From positions 1 to 64,000 of the forward strand of contig JAGOSV010000002.1 in NCBI GenBank assembly GCA_018062105.1: a stretch of DNA of 64,000 bases, in the 5' to 3' direction. Source of the stretch: Sterolibacterium sp. (GTDB taxonomy: Bacteria > Pseudomonadota > Gammaproteobacteria > Burkholderiales > Rhodocyclaceae). Within the stretch, counting starts at the first letter, position 1; each line of letters opens with the position of its first letter. Below, piece by piece: positions 27,287 to 36,391 of the stretch. Under the pieces are notes generated by a model, which was not told where the DNA came from, searched no databases, and saw only the letters and a program-made list of their open reading frames with translations. Both the position numbers and the translations under genes were made by a program.

Positions 27287-27898
27287 ATGAAATCGACGAA
27301 CCGCTTCAAGAGGACGATGCAATTCCTCCATCGCCAGGCCGGCATGACGCTGATGGAAATCATTGCCGCACTGGCCATCATCGCGGCCGTCGTGGTCGGT
27401 GCCCTGGCTCTGTTCAACAGCGCCCAGTCTAGTAACACCTCGGTTACCATCATGCGTGACATCGTCGCCATCCGCTCTGCCATGCAACAGCTCTATCTAG
27501 GTCAGGGTACCTACAAACCCCAAGGTGCCGGTGACAACGATATGAATGCCCAGCTCCAATCCTCGCGCAAGATGCCGACCGACCTGCCCTTTATCTCCAA
27601 CAGCGAAGGCTTCCGTACGCCCTGGGGCGGTACGATCTCCGTTAAACCCTTCTCGGTCAGTGGCGTCTATCCCTTTTTCACCATCATCCTGAAAAACGTC
27701 CCCCCCGATATCTGCACACAGATCACCACCAACCTGTCAACCGGTTGGTCCTCTACCTATGCCAACAGCCAGCTGATTGGCTCGATCAAGCCGGAAGACA
27801 ATCACCTGTACCCCGTCAAACCAGCTGATGCCAACACCCATTGCAATCCCACCTCCAGCGGCTCTGGCGTCGATGTCGAATTCAGAACCATCAACTAA
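27287..27898 (+). CDS. pilS: Type IVb major prepilin PilS
   Basis: 203-aa pilin precursor. The prepilin peptidase site is FLHRQAG/MTLMEIIAALAI: Gly19 before the cut, Met as first mature residue and Glu at mature position 5, as in type IVb pilins. The hydrophobic assembly helix follows, then a globular domain with two cysteines (PDICTQ and NTHCNP) that can form the usual C-terminal disulfide loop. The ATG is preceded by a 107-bp spacer; a strong hairpin follows the gene. Confidence 0.93.
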   Translation: MKSTNRFKRTMQFLHRQAGMTLMEIIAALAIIAAVVVGALALFNSAQSSNTSVTIMRDIVAIRSAMQQLYLGQGTYKPQGAGDNDMNAQLQSSRKMPTDLPFISNSEGFRTPWGGTISVKPFSVSGVYPFFTIILKNVPPDICTQITTNLSTGWSSTYANSQLIGSIKPEDNHLYPVKPADANTHCNPTSSGSGVDVEFRTIN

Positions 27899-27918
27899 TC
27901 CGTAACCAGGTGGCCTGT

Positions 27919-27944
27919 TTCCCGCAGGAGTATCCCTGCGGGAA
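27919..27944 (+). terminator. Perfect 10-bp hairpin after the pilin gene
   Basis: TTCCCGCAGG (27919-27928) pairs fully with CCTGCGGGAA (27935-27944) around a 6-nt loop. There is no T-tract, so it is more likely a stabilising or attenuating structure than a strong terminator. It would allow high pilS mRNA levels with reduced read-through to the second ATPase, pilM and pilV. Confidence 0.6.
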
Positions 27945-27965
27945 GCACCCTCTGCCTGGTACCGG

Positions 27966-27986
27966 ATACCTGATACCTGATACCTG
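27966..27986. repeat. 7-bp tandem repeat ATACCTG x 3
   Basis: Three exact copies of ATACCTG lie between the pilS hairpin and the second ATPase gene. Effect unknown; too far upstream of the 28017 ATG to alter its ribosome binding site directly. Confidence 0.8.
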
Positions 27987-28016
27987 ACATCCCACATCAT
28001 TTAGCACACGCTTGGT

Positions 28017-28973
28017 ATGGCCAGACTCAGCGAACTGCAATTTTTTGCCATTTATCTTGGCGAAACCGGCCATTTCTTTGCCGGCATTCCGCAAACCATC
28101 GACCCACACCCGGCACCCACTCAGTACCTCGATGCACTCAACAACCTGCGTGCCCAGTGTGAGGCCATCCACACCGACACCCGGCGCAGCGAATTCACCG
28201 TGCGTGATGACGGCATCTCCTACCGCGTCTCGATGCTGGTCAGCATCGCCGAAACCATCTACGTTCTGCGCCGCTTCCCGCCCAAGGTTCCAGAGCTGGC
28301 CACACTCGGCATCCACCCGCGCCATGTTGACAAGCTCCTGACCCCCGAGCTGACCGGTCTGATCGTCGTCGCCGGCGCCTTTGGTCAGGGCAAGACCACC
28401 ACCGCCTCCAGCCTGCTCACTGCCCGTCTGGCCAAATACGGCGGTGTGGGCATCACCGTCGAGGATCCGCCGGAAATGCCCCTCGAAGGGCACCACGGCC
28501 ACGGCATCTGCTACCAGACCTGGGTCGAACAAGGCGGTTTTGGTGATGAAATCCGCAAAGCCGCCCGCTGGTCACCCTCCGTCATTTTCCTGGGTGAAGT
28601 CCGTGACGGCGAAGCCGCCACCGAAGCCCTGCGTGCCTCCATCAACGGCCGCCTGGTCATCTGCACCACCCATGCCGGCAGTGTCACCCTGGCCATTGAG
28701 CGCCTCTATTCCCTGGCCAATTCTGCCGCCGGCGACTCGGAAGACGTCGCCAGCCTGCTGGCCAATGGCCTGACCGCCGTCCTGCATCAGCGTCTCGAAA
28801 CCGATGCCGTCGGCACCAAGCGCCCCAAGCTGCAATTCCTCTGGGTCGGCGACAACGACAACCCGCGTGAATTTGCCTCCAAAGGCGTGCGCAATACCAT
28901 CCGCCAGCGGCGCTTTGACCAGATCGAAAACGATGTCATGCTACAGTTGAATCAGATGATGATGAAAGGCTGA
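28017..28973 (+). CDS. Second pilus ATPase, PilT-like
   Basis: 318-aa GspE/PilT-superfamily ATPase. Walker A GAFGQGKTTT at residues 120-129, Asp box GITVEDPPEMPLEG, Walker B VIFLGEVRDGE and His box ICTTHAGSVTLAIERL are intact. It lacks the zinc tetracysteine of PilQ and has a short N-domain, which is closer to retraction-type motors than to assembly ATPases. R64-type operons normally hold one ATPase, so this is an extra component. It sits between pilS and pilM; retraction role inferred, not shown. Confidence 0.82.
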   Translation: MARLSELQFFAIYLGETGHFFAGIPQTIDPHPAPTQYLDALNNLRAQCEAIHTDTRRSEFTVRDDGISYRVSMLVSIAETIYVLRRFPPKVPELATLGIHPRHVDKLLTPELTGLIVVAGAFGQGKTTTASSLLTARLAKYGGVGITVEDPPEMPLEGHHGHGICYQTWVEQGGFGDEIRKAARWSPSVIFLGEVRDGEAATEALRASINGRLVICTTHAGSVTLAIERLYSLANSAAGDSEDVASLLANGLTAVLHQRLETDAVGTKRPKLQFLWVGDNDNPREFASKGVRNTIRQRRFDQIENDVMLQLNQMMMKG

Positions 28974-28978
28974 ACGAC

Positions 28979-29521
28979 ATGTACCCCCTGGCACTCGTCA
29001 CCCTGGCTGCCGCACTGCTCGGCTTGTGGCTGGCGACCAGCCAGCCACAGGAAGCCGCGTTCTTGCGCAACGTCCAGGCAGAAAGCCATGCCGCCAACTT
29101 CTGGGCCTATCACGATGCCCTCGTCCACTATCAGAACGACCACTTCCAAACCGCCAGCGGCTTCATTCCAGATGCCCTGCTCAGTCTTCCGAACCCACCC
29201 GGGCGGCCGAATGGCTACGTGCCGCTGGGCTACACCGTCATGAAAACCGCCGACCTCCTGCCCACCAGCCTCTGGAGCAATTACATCGAAGGCAGCCGTC
29301 TCTATACCTTCTCCAGCATCCCCGCCAAAAACCTGCCCGCCGGCACCCTCGATGCCATTGCCAGCTATCATGGCAGCAGCCTGATGGTCGGCATCCGCCA
29401 GGGCGACCGCATCAAGACCCAGTACGAACTCGACACCCCGCCCTATACTGCAACCGGTACCTTTTTCCCCTCCTTCCCGGCGCAAATTCCCGATGGTGCC
29501 GTGGTCATCGTCAGCAACTAA
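28979..29521 (+). CDS. PilM-like type IVb pilus protein
   Basis: 180 aa, one N-terminal membrane segment (LALVTLAAALLGLWLAT) followed by a periplasmic domain with FWAYHDALVHYQNDH, NGYVPLGYTVMKTADLLP and DGAVVIVSN. Size, N-terminal anchor and place just before pilV fit PilM of R64-type clusters; similarity of sequence itself is weak by eye. The ATG lies 5 bp after the preceding stop. Confidence 0.7.
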   Translation: MYPLALVTLAAALLGLWLATSQPQEAAFLRNVQAESHAANFWAYHDALVHYQNDHFQTASGFIPDALLSLPNPPGRPNGYVPLGYTVMKTADLLPTSLWSNYIEGSRLYTFSSIPAKNLPAGTLDAIASYHGSSLMVGIRQGDRIKTQYELDTPPYTATGTFFPSFPAQIPDGAVVIVSN

Positions 29522-29544
29522 CCTCCTTGCGCCCACACCGAACC

Positions 29545-31194
29545 ATGTCCTCATTCCGGCCCATCCCCCAACTGCCCAAGCCCCTGCGCCAGGCGGGTGC
29601 CACCCTGCTGGAAGTCCTCGTCGCCATCGGCATCATGGGCGCACTCACAGCAGGCGCAGCCATGCTGCTGGACAACCACCTGCAGCAAGTGCGTACTACG
29701 GCAGCCGCGCAACACATGGCGGCCTTTGGCAATGCGGTGCAGGCCTACATCAGGGACAAATACGCCTCTTTCCTGCCCAGTGGTACGGCTGAAACCACGC
29801 TGATCGTCACCAGTGATACCCTGAAAAACGCCGCACCAACACCGCCAATGAACCGTTATCTTCCCCCAGGTTACGAGGGGATCAACGCCTTTGGCCAGAC
29901 GCTTTGCGCCATCGTCCGAGTCAGAAATACCACCCAGAATCCCAACGAAATCTATGCCATGGTAATTGCCGAAGGTGGCGAGATCATCGACGATACCGAG
30001 CTCAGCCTGCTCGTCGGTACCCTGGGCGCGGCGGGTGGCGCCATTTACACGCGCCAGCCAACAGTCATCAAGGGAACGATGGGACGCTGGCAGATCAATC
30101 TGGCCGGCAACAGCAATCCCGATATCCAGAAATTCGCCAATACCCGCTGTAACGGACTACCCAGCAGTGGCAATCTGAGCAAGGGCCACCCCGTCATGGC
30201 GCTGTGGTTTGCCAAGGACACGCCCTCGGCCTACCTCTACCGCGATGCCGTACCCGGCCACCCCGAACTGAATGTGATGCAGACCGACCTGGAATTCAAG
30301 GAGGACAAGCTCAACTTCCTCGCCCCCCCCACACCCGGTGCCACCATCACGCTGGCCATCGTGCGAGAGCCCGATACCCTGTGCGACAGTAAACGCACCG
30401 CCAGCACCTCGGATTTCGGACAAACCGTTCCACCCGGCACCCTGGCCAAGGACAAGAATGGCAACCTGATGATGTGTGCTGTCTTCCCGCGTGCGGAAGG
30501 TGGCGACGACAAACGCTACTGGCGTACCGTTGCCAAGGATCAATACTGGAGTGTCGCCGTCAATGCCTATTCCGACCTGAATCTAATCACCCACCCCTGC
30601 AGTGCCACCCAGAACGCCTGGCAGACCCGCATCGTCAAATATCCCGGCAATGGCTTTGGCCCACGTGCCTACACCTGTGCCCAGGACAGAAATGCCCCCT
30701 TCTCCTGGCGCTGGCAACCGCTGGCAGTGGATGACACCGGCGTGCTGCGCCTGGGCTTCAGCCCGCTGCGTATCGAAAACGCCCCTTGCGTCAATAATAA
30801 TCACGAACTGGGCAGCATCACCCGTAATGCCACCGGCGAAACTCTGGTCTGTTCGTTGCGTGATGGCGACTCAGGCGTCGCCCGCTGGCACCTCAACAAT
30901 CTCGGCAACATCGGCCGCTACGCCTTCCAGATCGAAGGTTATTCCGGCAAGCACTTTGTTGGCACCGGCATCCTCACCACAGACAACTATTTCAGCGGCG
31001 CCGTCACCTGCAACTCGAACCACATCGCCACCACAAGGTGCGGCCGGGGGGGCACCATCGAATGCGTCAATGACAAGTGGTGTACCCAGTACTACGCCAT
31101 GGGCGCCCTCGGCAGTACACCCGCCAGCAACCGCGATCCACTCGTGGTCAACACCATCAAGCTCCCCGTCATCAACCCCAGCCGGGAATGGTGA
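29545..31194 (+). CDS. pilV: PilV-like minor pilin / tip adhesin
   Basis: 549-aa prepilin. The cleavage site is LRQAG/ATLLEVLVAIGIMG with Glu at mature position 5; the assembly helix is followed by a pilin-like core and a long C-terminal region with many cysteines (for example NARCNG-type TRCNG, LMMCAVF, HPCSATQ, APCVNN, CNSNHIATTRC, IECVNDKWCTQYY). This layout is that of PilV, the tip adhesin that defines the target cell in thin pili. In R64 the C-terminus is switched by a shufflon; here I see no inverted 19-bp sites or recombinase, so it is fixed. Upstream in-frame codons are inside pilM and are not used. Confidence 0.88.
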   Translation: MSSFRPIPQLPKPLRQAGATLLEVLVAIGIMGALTAGAAMLLDNHLQQVRTTAAAQHMAAFGNAVQAYIRDKYASFLPSGTAETTLIVTSDTLKNAAPTPPMNRYLPPGYEGINAFGQTLCAIVRVRNTTQNPNEIYAMVIAEGGEIIDDTELSLLVGTLGAAGGAIYTRQPTVIKGTMGRWQINLAGNSNPDIQKFANTRCNGLPSSGNLSKGHPVMALWFAKDTPSAYLYRDAVPGHPELNVMQTDLEFKEDKLNFLAPPTPGATITLAIVREPDTLCDSKRTASTSDFGQTVPPGTLAKDKNGNLMMCAVFPRAEGGDDKRYWRTVAKDQYWSVAVNAYSDLNLITHPCSATQNAWQTRIVKYPGNGFGPRAYTCAQDRNAPFSWRWQPLAVDDTGVLRLGFSPLRIENAPCVNNNHELGSITRNATGETLVCSLRDGDSGVARWHLNNLGNIGRYAFQIEGYSGKHFVGTGILTTDNYFSGAVTCNSNHIATTRCGRGGTIECVNDKWCTQYYAMGALGSTPASNRDPLVVNTIKLPVINPSREW

Positions 31195-31252
31195 GCTGGG
31201 GGCTTGCCACGGGTAACACCTCAACCTCGCTCAGCCTCGCTCAGCGGGCTCA

Positions 31253-32113
31253 TTATGCCTGCAGCCACTCCCGCACCAGCAACACCTGATCGTCCTGCTG
31301 GAACATCGGTGCGTGACCTACTCCGGGGATTTCGATGATCCGGGCGCGTGGCCCGCGCTGTGACATTTCCTGTGCCGTATCCTGCCGCAGCAGGTCGGAT
31401 TCTGCCCCGCGCAGCACCAGGGTCGGGCAATGAATCTGGTCGTAGAACGGCCACAGGGAAACATCCTCACCACCGCCCGCACTCTGCCGGAAAGTCTCGG
31501 CAATCCCCGGGTCATAGCGGAACTCGATGCTCCCGTCTGCCGCCACCCGCACCACATCCTCGGTCAGCTTCCACCATTGCGCCTCGCTGTGCGGGCCGAA
31601 GGTCGCGCTCACCTGACGCACGAAGGCCACCGCTTCATCCATCGTCGCAAAGCGTGGATCGCGGCCGACATACTCGCCGATGCGCTTGAGTGAAACTGCC
31701 GTGATGAGCGGCCCGACATCGTTGAGAATCAAGCGACGGATAGGCGTCTGTGGCTGAGCCGCCAGCAACATGCCGATCAGCCCGCCCATCGAGGTGCCCA
31801 GCCAATCCACCTGTGCCACATCCAGCCGGGCAATCAATGTCATCATATCCGCAACGTATTGCGTCATGCCGTACAGGGACTTGTCCGGCAGCCAGTCACT
31901 GCGCCCCCGTCCCACGACATCAGGACAGATGATCCGGTATCGGTCCGCCAACGCGGTCGCCAGGTAGTCAAAATCCCGGCCGCAGCGCGTCAGGCCATGA
32001 ACACACAGCAGGACATCCGGATTGTCGGCTGCGCCCCACTCGTCATACACCATGCGGTGCAGACCGGCCGAACTGCAGCACTGCACGCTTTTCTGCCGTC
32101 TCCCTGTCGCCAT
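31253..32113 (-). CDS. Alpha/beta hydrolase
   Basis: 286-aa hydrolase: HGLTRCGRDFDYLA oxyanion region, CPDVVGRGRSDW, nucleophile elbow GTSMGG (Ser), acid in RGAESDLL and final His in GVGHAPMF. Substrate unknown. Similar enzymes are annotated loosely as 3-oxoadipate enol-lactonase-like, but the resemblance gives no firm activity. It ends 58 bp from pilV on the opposite strand and starts 67 bp after folE2. Confidence 0.85.
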   Translation of the reverse strand: MATGRRQKSVQCCSSAGLHRMVYDEWGAADNPDVLLCVHGLTRCGRDFDYLATALADRYRIICPDVVGRGRSDWLPDKSLYGMTQYVADMMTLIARLDVAQVDWLGTSMGGLIGMLLAAQPQTPIRRLILNDVGPLITAVSLKRIGEYVGRDPRFATMDEAVAFVRQVSATFGPHSEAQWWKLTEDVVRVAADGSIEFRYDPGIAETFRQSAGGGEDVSLWPFYDQIHCPTLVLRGAESDLLRQDTAQEMSQRGPRARIIEIPGVGHAPMFQQDDQVLLVREWLQA

Positions 32114-32180
32114 GCGCCCCTCCTGCCCTTCTCCTGATGTCTGCCCTGTTCCCGAGGCAAAAACACTGAACGGCTCCGTG

Positions 32181-32969
32181 TCATCCGATGCGTTTGTCCT
32201 TCTCGATCAACGCATAGGCTGAATGATTGTGGATGGATTCAAAATTCTCCGATTCGACGATATACGCATCGATACGCGGATCGGCATTGAGCACCCCGGC
32301 GACATCGCGCACGATGTCCTCGACGAACTTGGGATTGTCATAAGCCCGCTCGGTGACATACTTTTCATCCGGCCGCTTGAGCAGGCTGTAGAGCTCGCAG
32401 GATGCCTGTTTTTCGGCCATGTCGACGATTTCTTCAATCCAGACAAAACTGTTGGTCGTCGCCGTGATGGTGATGTGCGAACGCTGGTTGTGTGCCCCAC
32501 GCTCGGAAATCTTTTTTGAACAGGGACAAAGACTGGTGGCGGCCACCACCACCTTGGTAACCTGATGATAAACACCGCCGGCCAGAATGTCGCCAATCAG
32601 GGTTACGTCATATTCCATCAGGCTGCGCACGCCAGAAATGGGCGCCTGTTTTTCGATGAAATACGGAAAACGCATGGCCACATGTCCGGTTTCGGCTTCC
32701 AGCCGCTCGACCATGGCACGCAATGTCGACTCGAAGTTTTCCACCGAGAACTCACGCTCGTGCGTGTTCAGCAGCTCGATGAAGCGCGACATGTGCGTGC
32801 CCTTGAAATTGTGCGGCAGGCCGACGTACATGTTGAATTCAGCCACGGTATGCTGAATGCCGCCGCTCTTGTCGAGCACCTTGACAGGATGGCGGATGTT
32901 CTTGATACCAACCTTGTTGATGGGAATGGCGCGTGAATCCACGCTGCTCTGTACGTCTGCAATCACCAT
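32181..32969 (-). CDS. folE2: GTP cyclohydrolase IB (FolE2)
   Basis: First step of folate synthesis, GTP to dihydroneopterin triphosphate. 262 aa; family motifs include [16 protein letters not shown] and the catalytic-cysteine segment [21 protein letters not shown]. This is the metal-flexible type, often used under zinc shortage, but I see no Zur-like box. The gene lies downstream of dxs as in many betaproteobacteria, with 164 bp between them, enough for its own promoter; a GAGTA-TTT-TACTC palindrome is at about 33075-33087. Confidence 0.95.
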   Translation of the reverse strand: MVIADVQSSVDSRAIPINKVGIKNIRHPVKVLDKSGGIQHTVAEFNMYVGLPHNFKGTHMSRFIELLNTHEREFSVENFESTLRAMVERLEAETGHVAMRFPYFIEKQAPISGVRSLMEYDVTLIGDILAGGVYHQVTKVVVAATSLCPCSKKISERGAHNQRSHITITATTNSFVWIEEIVDMAEKQASCELYSLLKRPDEKYVTERAYDNPKFVEDIVRDVAGVLNADPRIDAYIVESENFESIHNHSAYALIEKDKRIG

Positions 32970-33133
32970 GATGATGGTTCTTTCCTGTGATGTTCAGGGC
33001 TGCCAGGCAGCCCGCTCATGTTTGCTGAAACACCGCAGCACACCCACACTTCGTGAGCCGCAGTTTAAGTCCGAGTATTTTACTCAACAATCAGACATCC
33101 CGAACGCAGCCTGCAGAAAAAGCGTTCGCATGC

Positions 33134-34999
33134 TTACTGTGCCGCGCGGCAGCGAGTAACGATGCCCTCGGCATCCAGCCCCAGTTGCGCCAACAGCACA
33201 CCGCTGTCGCCATGATCGACAAACCGGTCTGGCAGCCCGAGCCGCACGACGGGAACCGCGATCCCGGCCTGTTCCAGAAAACGCGCCACTTCGCTGCCGG
33301 CACCGCCAATCACGGAATTTTCTTCCAGCGTCACGAACAGGCCGTGATCCTGCGCCAATTCACGCAACAACTCACCATCGAGCGGCTTGACGAAGCGCAT
33401 GTTGGCCACCGTCGCATCCAGGACTTCCGCTGCTTCGAGTGCCGGCGTCAGCAGACTGCCAAAGGCCAGCAAGGCAACGCGCGCACGGCTGCCGGCCGGC
33501 TGGCCGCTACGCCGGCGAACTTCTCCCTTGCCCACGGGCAAGCACACCAAAGAGGCATCCACCGGCAATCCCGGCCCGCTGCCACGCGGGTAACGGACGG
33601 CACTCGGCCCCTCGTGATGAAAGGCTGTCGTCAACATCTGGCGACATTCATTTTCATCGCTAGGCGTCATCACCAGCAGGTTGGGGATGCAGGCCAGATA
33701 CGACAGATCGAAGGCACCATTGTGAGTCGCCCCATCCGCACCCACCAGCCCGCCACGGTCAATGGCAAAGACCACCGGCAGATTCTGCAAGGCGACATCG
33801 TGGATCAGCTGGTCATAGGCACGCTGCAGGAAGGTCGAATAAATCGCCACCACCGGGCGCATGCCCCCACAGGCCAGGCCGGCGGCAAAGGTCACGGCAT
33901 GCTGCTCGGCGATGCCAACATCGAAATAACGGTCAGAATACTGGCGGGCAAACGCGCCCAGCCCGGAGCCTTCACACATCGCCGGCGTAATGCCCATCAG
34001 GCGCTCGTCCTGCGCCGCCATGTCGCACAGCCATTGGCCGAAAATCTGGGTGTAGCTGGCCTTGCCCGCCTTGCCGGGAACGATGCCCCCCGTACTGTCG
34101 AATTTCGACACCCCGTGATACAGCACCGGATCGGCCTCGGCCAGCTTGTAGCCTTGTCCCTTGCGGGTGACGATGTGCAGGAACTGCGGGCCGTTCAGGG
34201 CACGCAGGTTGTGCAGGGTCGGGATGAGCGAATCGAGATCATGGCCGTCGATCGGACCGATGTAGTTGAAGCCGAATTCCTCGAACAAGGTGCCCGGCAC
34301 GACCATGCCCTTGAGGTGCTCCTCAGCGCGACGTGCCAGCTCGAGCACCGAAGGCGCGATGGAGAGCACTTTTTCTCCGGCCTTGCGGGCGGCATTGAAG
34401 GTATGCCCGGACAGCAGGCGCGCCAGGTATTTGTTCAACGCCCCTACCGGCGGCGAGATGGACATGTCGTTGTCGTTGAGGATGACGAGCAGGTTGGCAT
34501 CGATCACGCCGGCATTGTTCAGCGCCTCGAACGCCTGCCCGGCCGACATGGCGCCATCGCCGATGACCGCCACGACGCGCCGTTCCTCGCCCTTGTTGCG
34601 TGCTGCCACCGCCATGCCCAGTGCGGCAGAGATGGAGGTCGAGGAATGTCCGACGCCAAAAGTGTCGTACTCGCTTTCGCTGCGCTTGGGAAAGCCAGAC
34701 AGCCCATCCTGCATGCGTAGCCGTGCCATGCCGGCACGCCGCCCGGTCAGAACTTTGTGGGCATAGGTCTGATGCCCGACATCCCAGACGATACGGTCTT
34801 CCGGTGTATTGAAAACATGGTGCAGCGCAATGGTCAGCTCGATGGTGCCCAGATTGGAGGACAGGTGCCCGCCGGTTTTCGATACCGACTCGATCAGGAA
34901 AGATCGTAATTCCTGCGCCAGTTGCGGCAATTTTTCGCGTTCCAGCCGGCGCAGGTCGGCCGGCTGATTGACCGTATCGAGGAGAGGATAACTGGACAT
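33134..34999 (-). CDS. dxs: 1-deoxy-D-xylulose-5-phosphate synthase
   Basis: TPP-dependent first enzyme of the MEP isoprenoid pathway. 621 aa. [19 protein letters not shown] and [16 protein letters not shown] at the N-terminus, TPP-binding [20 protein letters not shown]...[10 protein letters not shown], and the transketolase part with [21 protein letters not shown] ([14 protein letters not shown]). All catalytic segments present. 61 bp after ispA; xseB-ispA-dxs is a standard operon. Confidence 0.97.
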   Translation of the reverse strand: MSSYPLLDTVNQPADLRRLEREKLPQLAQELRSFLIESVSKTGGHLSSNLGTIELTIALHHVFNTPEDRIVWDVGHQTYAHKVLTGRRAGMARLRMQDGLSGFPKRSESEYDTFGVGHSSTSISAALGMAVAARNKGEERRVVAVIGDGAMSAGQAFEALNNAGVIDANLLVILNDNDMSISPPVGALNKYLARLLSGHTFNAARKAGEKVLSIAPSVLELARRAEEHLKGMVVPGTLFEEFGFNYIGPIDGHDLDSLIPTLHNLRALNGPQFLHIVTRKGQGYKLAEADPVLYHGVSKFDSTGGIVPGKAGKASYTQIFGQWLCDMAAQDERLMGITPAMCEGSGLGAFARQYSDRYFDVGIAEQHAVTFAAGLACGGMRPVVAIYSTFLQRAYDQLIHDVALQNLPVVFAIDRGGLVGADGATHNGAFDLSYLACIPNLLVMTPSDENECRQMLTTAFHHEGPSAVRYPRGSGPGLPVDASLVCLPVGKGEVRRRSGQPAGSRARVALLAFGSLLTPALEAAEVLDATVANMRFVKPLDGELLRELAQDHGLFVTLEENSVIGGAGSEVARFLEQAGIAVPVVRLGLPDRFVDHGDSGVLLAQLGLDAEGIVTRCRAAQ

Positions 35000-35060
35000 G
35001 AAAGTACAAAACCGTCGCGCAGTTGCGCCGTTACAGAAAATGGATTGATCGTCGATGCCG

Positions 35061-35960
35061 TCAGAACTTGCGCTCGACGATGAAACGGGTGAGTTGCGTC
35101 AGCCGCAATGCCGCCGGGCCAAAGGGGGCCAGAGCTGCCTGTGCTTCAGTCTGCAAGGCCAGTGCCTTGGCACGCGCCTGGCCATGCCCCAGCAGGCTGA
35201 CATAGGTAGGTTTGTTTTGCGCGGCATCCTTGCCAGCCGTTTTGCCGAGAGTGGCCGTGTCCATCTCATGATCGAGAATGTCATCGACCACCTGAAACAG
35301 CAGCCCGACCACTCGCGCATAATGGTCCAGCTGCACCCGTGCCTCTTCGGGTAGCCCCTCGCCACACGCCGCGCCCAGCAGGATGGCCGCACGAATCAGC
35401 GCCCCGGTCTTGTGAATGTGCATGGACTCCAGTTCGGCAAGCGACAGGGACTGGCCAACCGCCGCCAGATCGATGGCCTGTCCACCCGCCATGCCACGCG
35501 AACCGGCTGCCTGGGCCAGCAACCGTACCAGCGCCAGCTGCCGCCGGGCAGCATGATCCCCCGTCGTCAGAGACTCTTCGGACAATGCCTGAAAAGCCAG
35601 TGACTGCAGGGCATCCCCGACCAGCAAGGCCGTTGCTTCATCGAAGGCAACGTGACAGGTCGGCTTGCCACGACGCAGCACATCATCATCCATGCAGGGC
35701 AGATCATCATGCACCAGCGAATAAACATGGATGAGCTCAACGGCCGCCGCCGCCCGATCCAGCTGCTCCGGCAAGGCATGTCCCAGGGCTCCGGCAGCAT
35801 GACACAGCAGCGGCCGGATACGCTTGCCGCCTCCCAGCGCCACATAACGCATGGCCTGATGCAGCCGCCCGGGTAACAAGGCCTCATCCGGCAAAAGCTG
35901 TGCCAACACGCGCTCGCTGCGCTGCTGCACCTGCTCCATCCAGTCCGGGAAATCCGTCAT
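35061..35960 (-). CDS. ispA: Farnesyl diphosphate synthase (polyprenyl synthetase)
   Basis: Condenses IPP with DMAPP/GPP to FPP. 299 aa from ATG 35960 (E. coli IspA is also 299). First Asp-rich motif DDLPCMDDD with the chain-length region VYSLVHDD; second motif [17 protein letters not shown] near the start. In-frame upstream starts exist; ATG 36011, 4 nt after the xseB stop, would allow coupling and add 17 residues, so the N-terminus is uncertain. Confidence 0.94.
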   Translation of the reverse strand: MTDFPDWMEQVQQRSERVLAQLLPDEALLPGRLHQAMRYVALGGGKRIRPLLCHAAGALGHALPEQLDRAAAAVELIHVYSLVHDDLPCMDDDVLRRGKPTCHVAFDEATALLVGDALQSLAFQALSEESLTTGDHAARRQLALVRLLAQAAGSRGMAGGQAIDLAAVGQSLSLAELESMHIHKTGALIRAAILLGAACGEGLPEEARVQLDHYARVVGLLFQVVDDILDHEMDTATLGKTAGKDAAQNKPTYVSLLGHGQARAKALALQTEAQAALAPFGPAALRLTQLTRFIVERKF

Positions 35961-36015
35961 GTCCAGCGGTACCATCATGGGGTTCGCAGTTGTTCCGTCA
36001 GGCACGGACATGGGC

Positions 36016-36288
36016 TCAGAACTCTTCATCATCAAACAATGACTCCACAGCCCCATCGGCAGGCCCTGGTACGGCGCGCAGCGTATCCTTTTCCAGTACC
36101 TGCAGTTTCTGCTCGGCAGCCGTCAGTGCCTGCTGGCAAAACTTCAGCAGGCTCGTCCCGCGCTCGTAGCTGGCCAGCGACTCTTCCAGCGAGGTTTTAC
36201 CTTCCTCCATCGTCCGCACGATGGTTTCCAGTTCTGCCAAAGCCTCTTCAAAGGAGGCCGGCGCGGCGCGGCGTGCGGATTTAACCAT
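36016..36288 (-). CDS. xseB: Exonuclease VII small subunit
   Basis: 90-aa helical subunit that joins XseA to degrade single-stranded DNA. Typical motif SFEEALAELETIVRTMEEGKTSLEESLASYERGTSLLKFCQQAL and an acidic C-terminus (VESLFDDEEF). First gene of the xseB-ispA-dxs group. Confidence 0.95.
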   Translation of the reverse strand: MVKSARRAAPASFEEALAELETIVRTMEEGKTSLEESLASYERGTSLLKFCQQALTAAEQKLQVLEKDTLRAVPGPADGAVESLFDDEEF

Positions 36289-36299
36289 GAGAAATAGCC

Positions 36300-36317
36300 G
36301 GCGCGACGCATCGCGCC
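36300..36317 (-). other. 7-bp hairpin upstream of xseB
   Basis: GGCGCGA and TCGCGCC form a perfect stem with a 4-nt loop, 11 bp before the xseB ATG and after the ABC transporter gene. No T-tract follows, so a terminator role is uncertain; it may separate the two transcription units. Confidence 0.35.
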
Positions 36318-36391
36318 AGAAGGTAAGCCTTTAGAGGAAAAAAGGGAAAGAGGGAAAAGATGGGAAAAATAACAAATTCCATGCCTTGCGG

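Noticed and set aside
29545..31252. Shufflon at the pilV 3' end
   Set aside because: I looked for inverted 19-bp recombination sites, alternative 3' segments and a recombinase gene after pilV and found none; a hydrolase on the other strand follows at once.
33053..34720. 555-codon plus-strand frame
   Set aside because: Antisense shadow of dxs; no start context and no recognisable motif.
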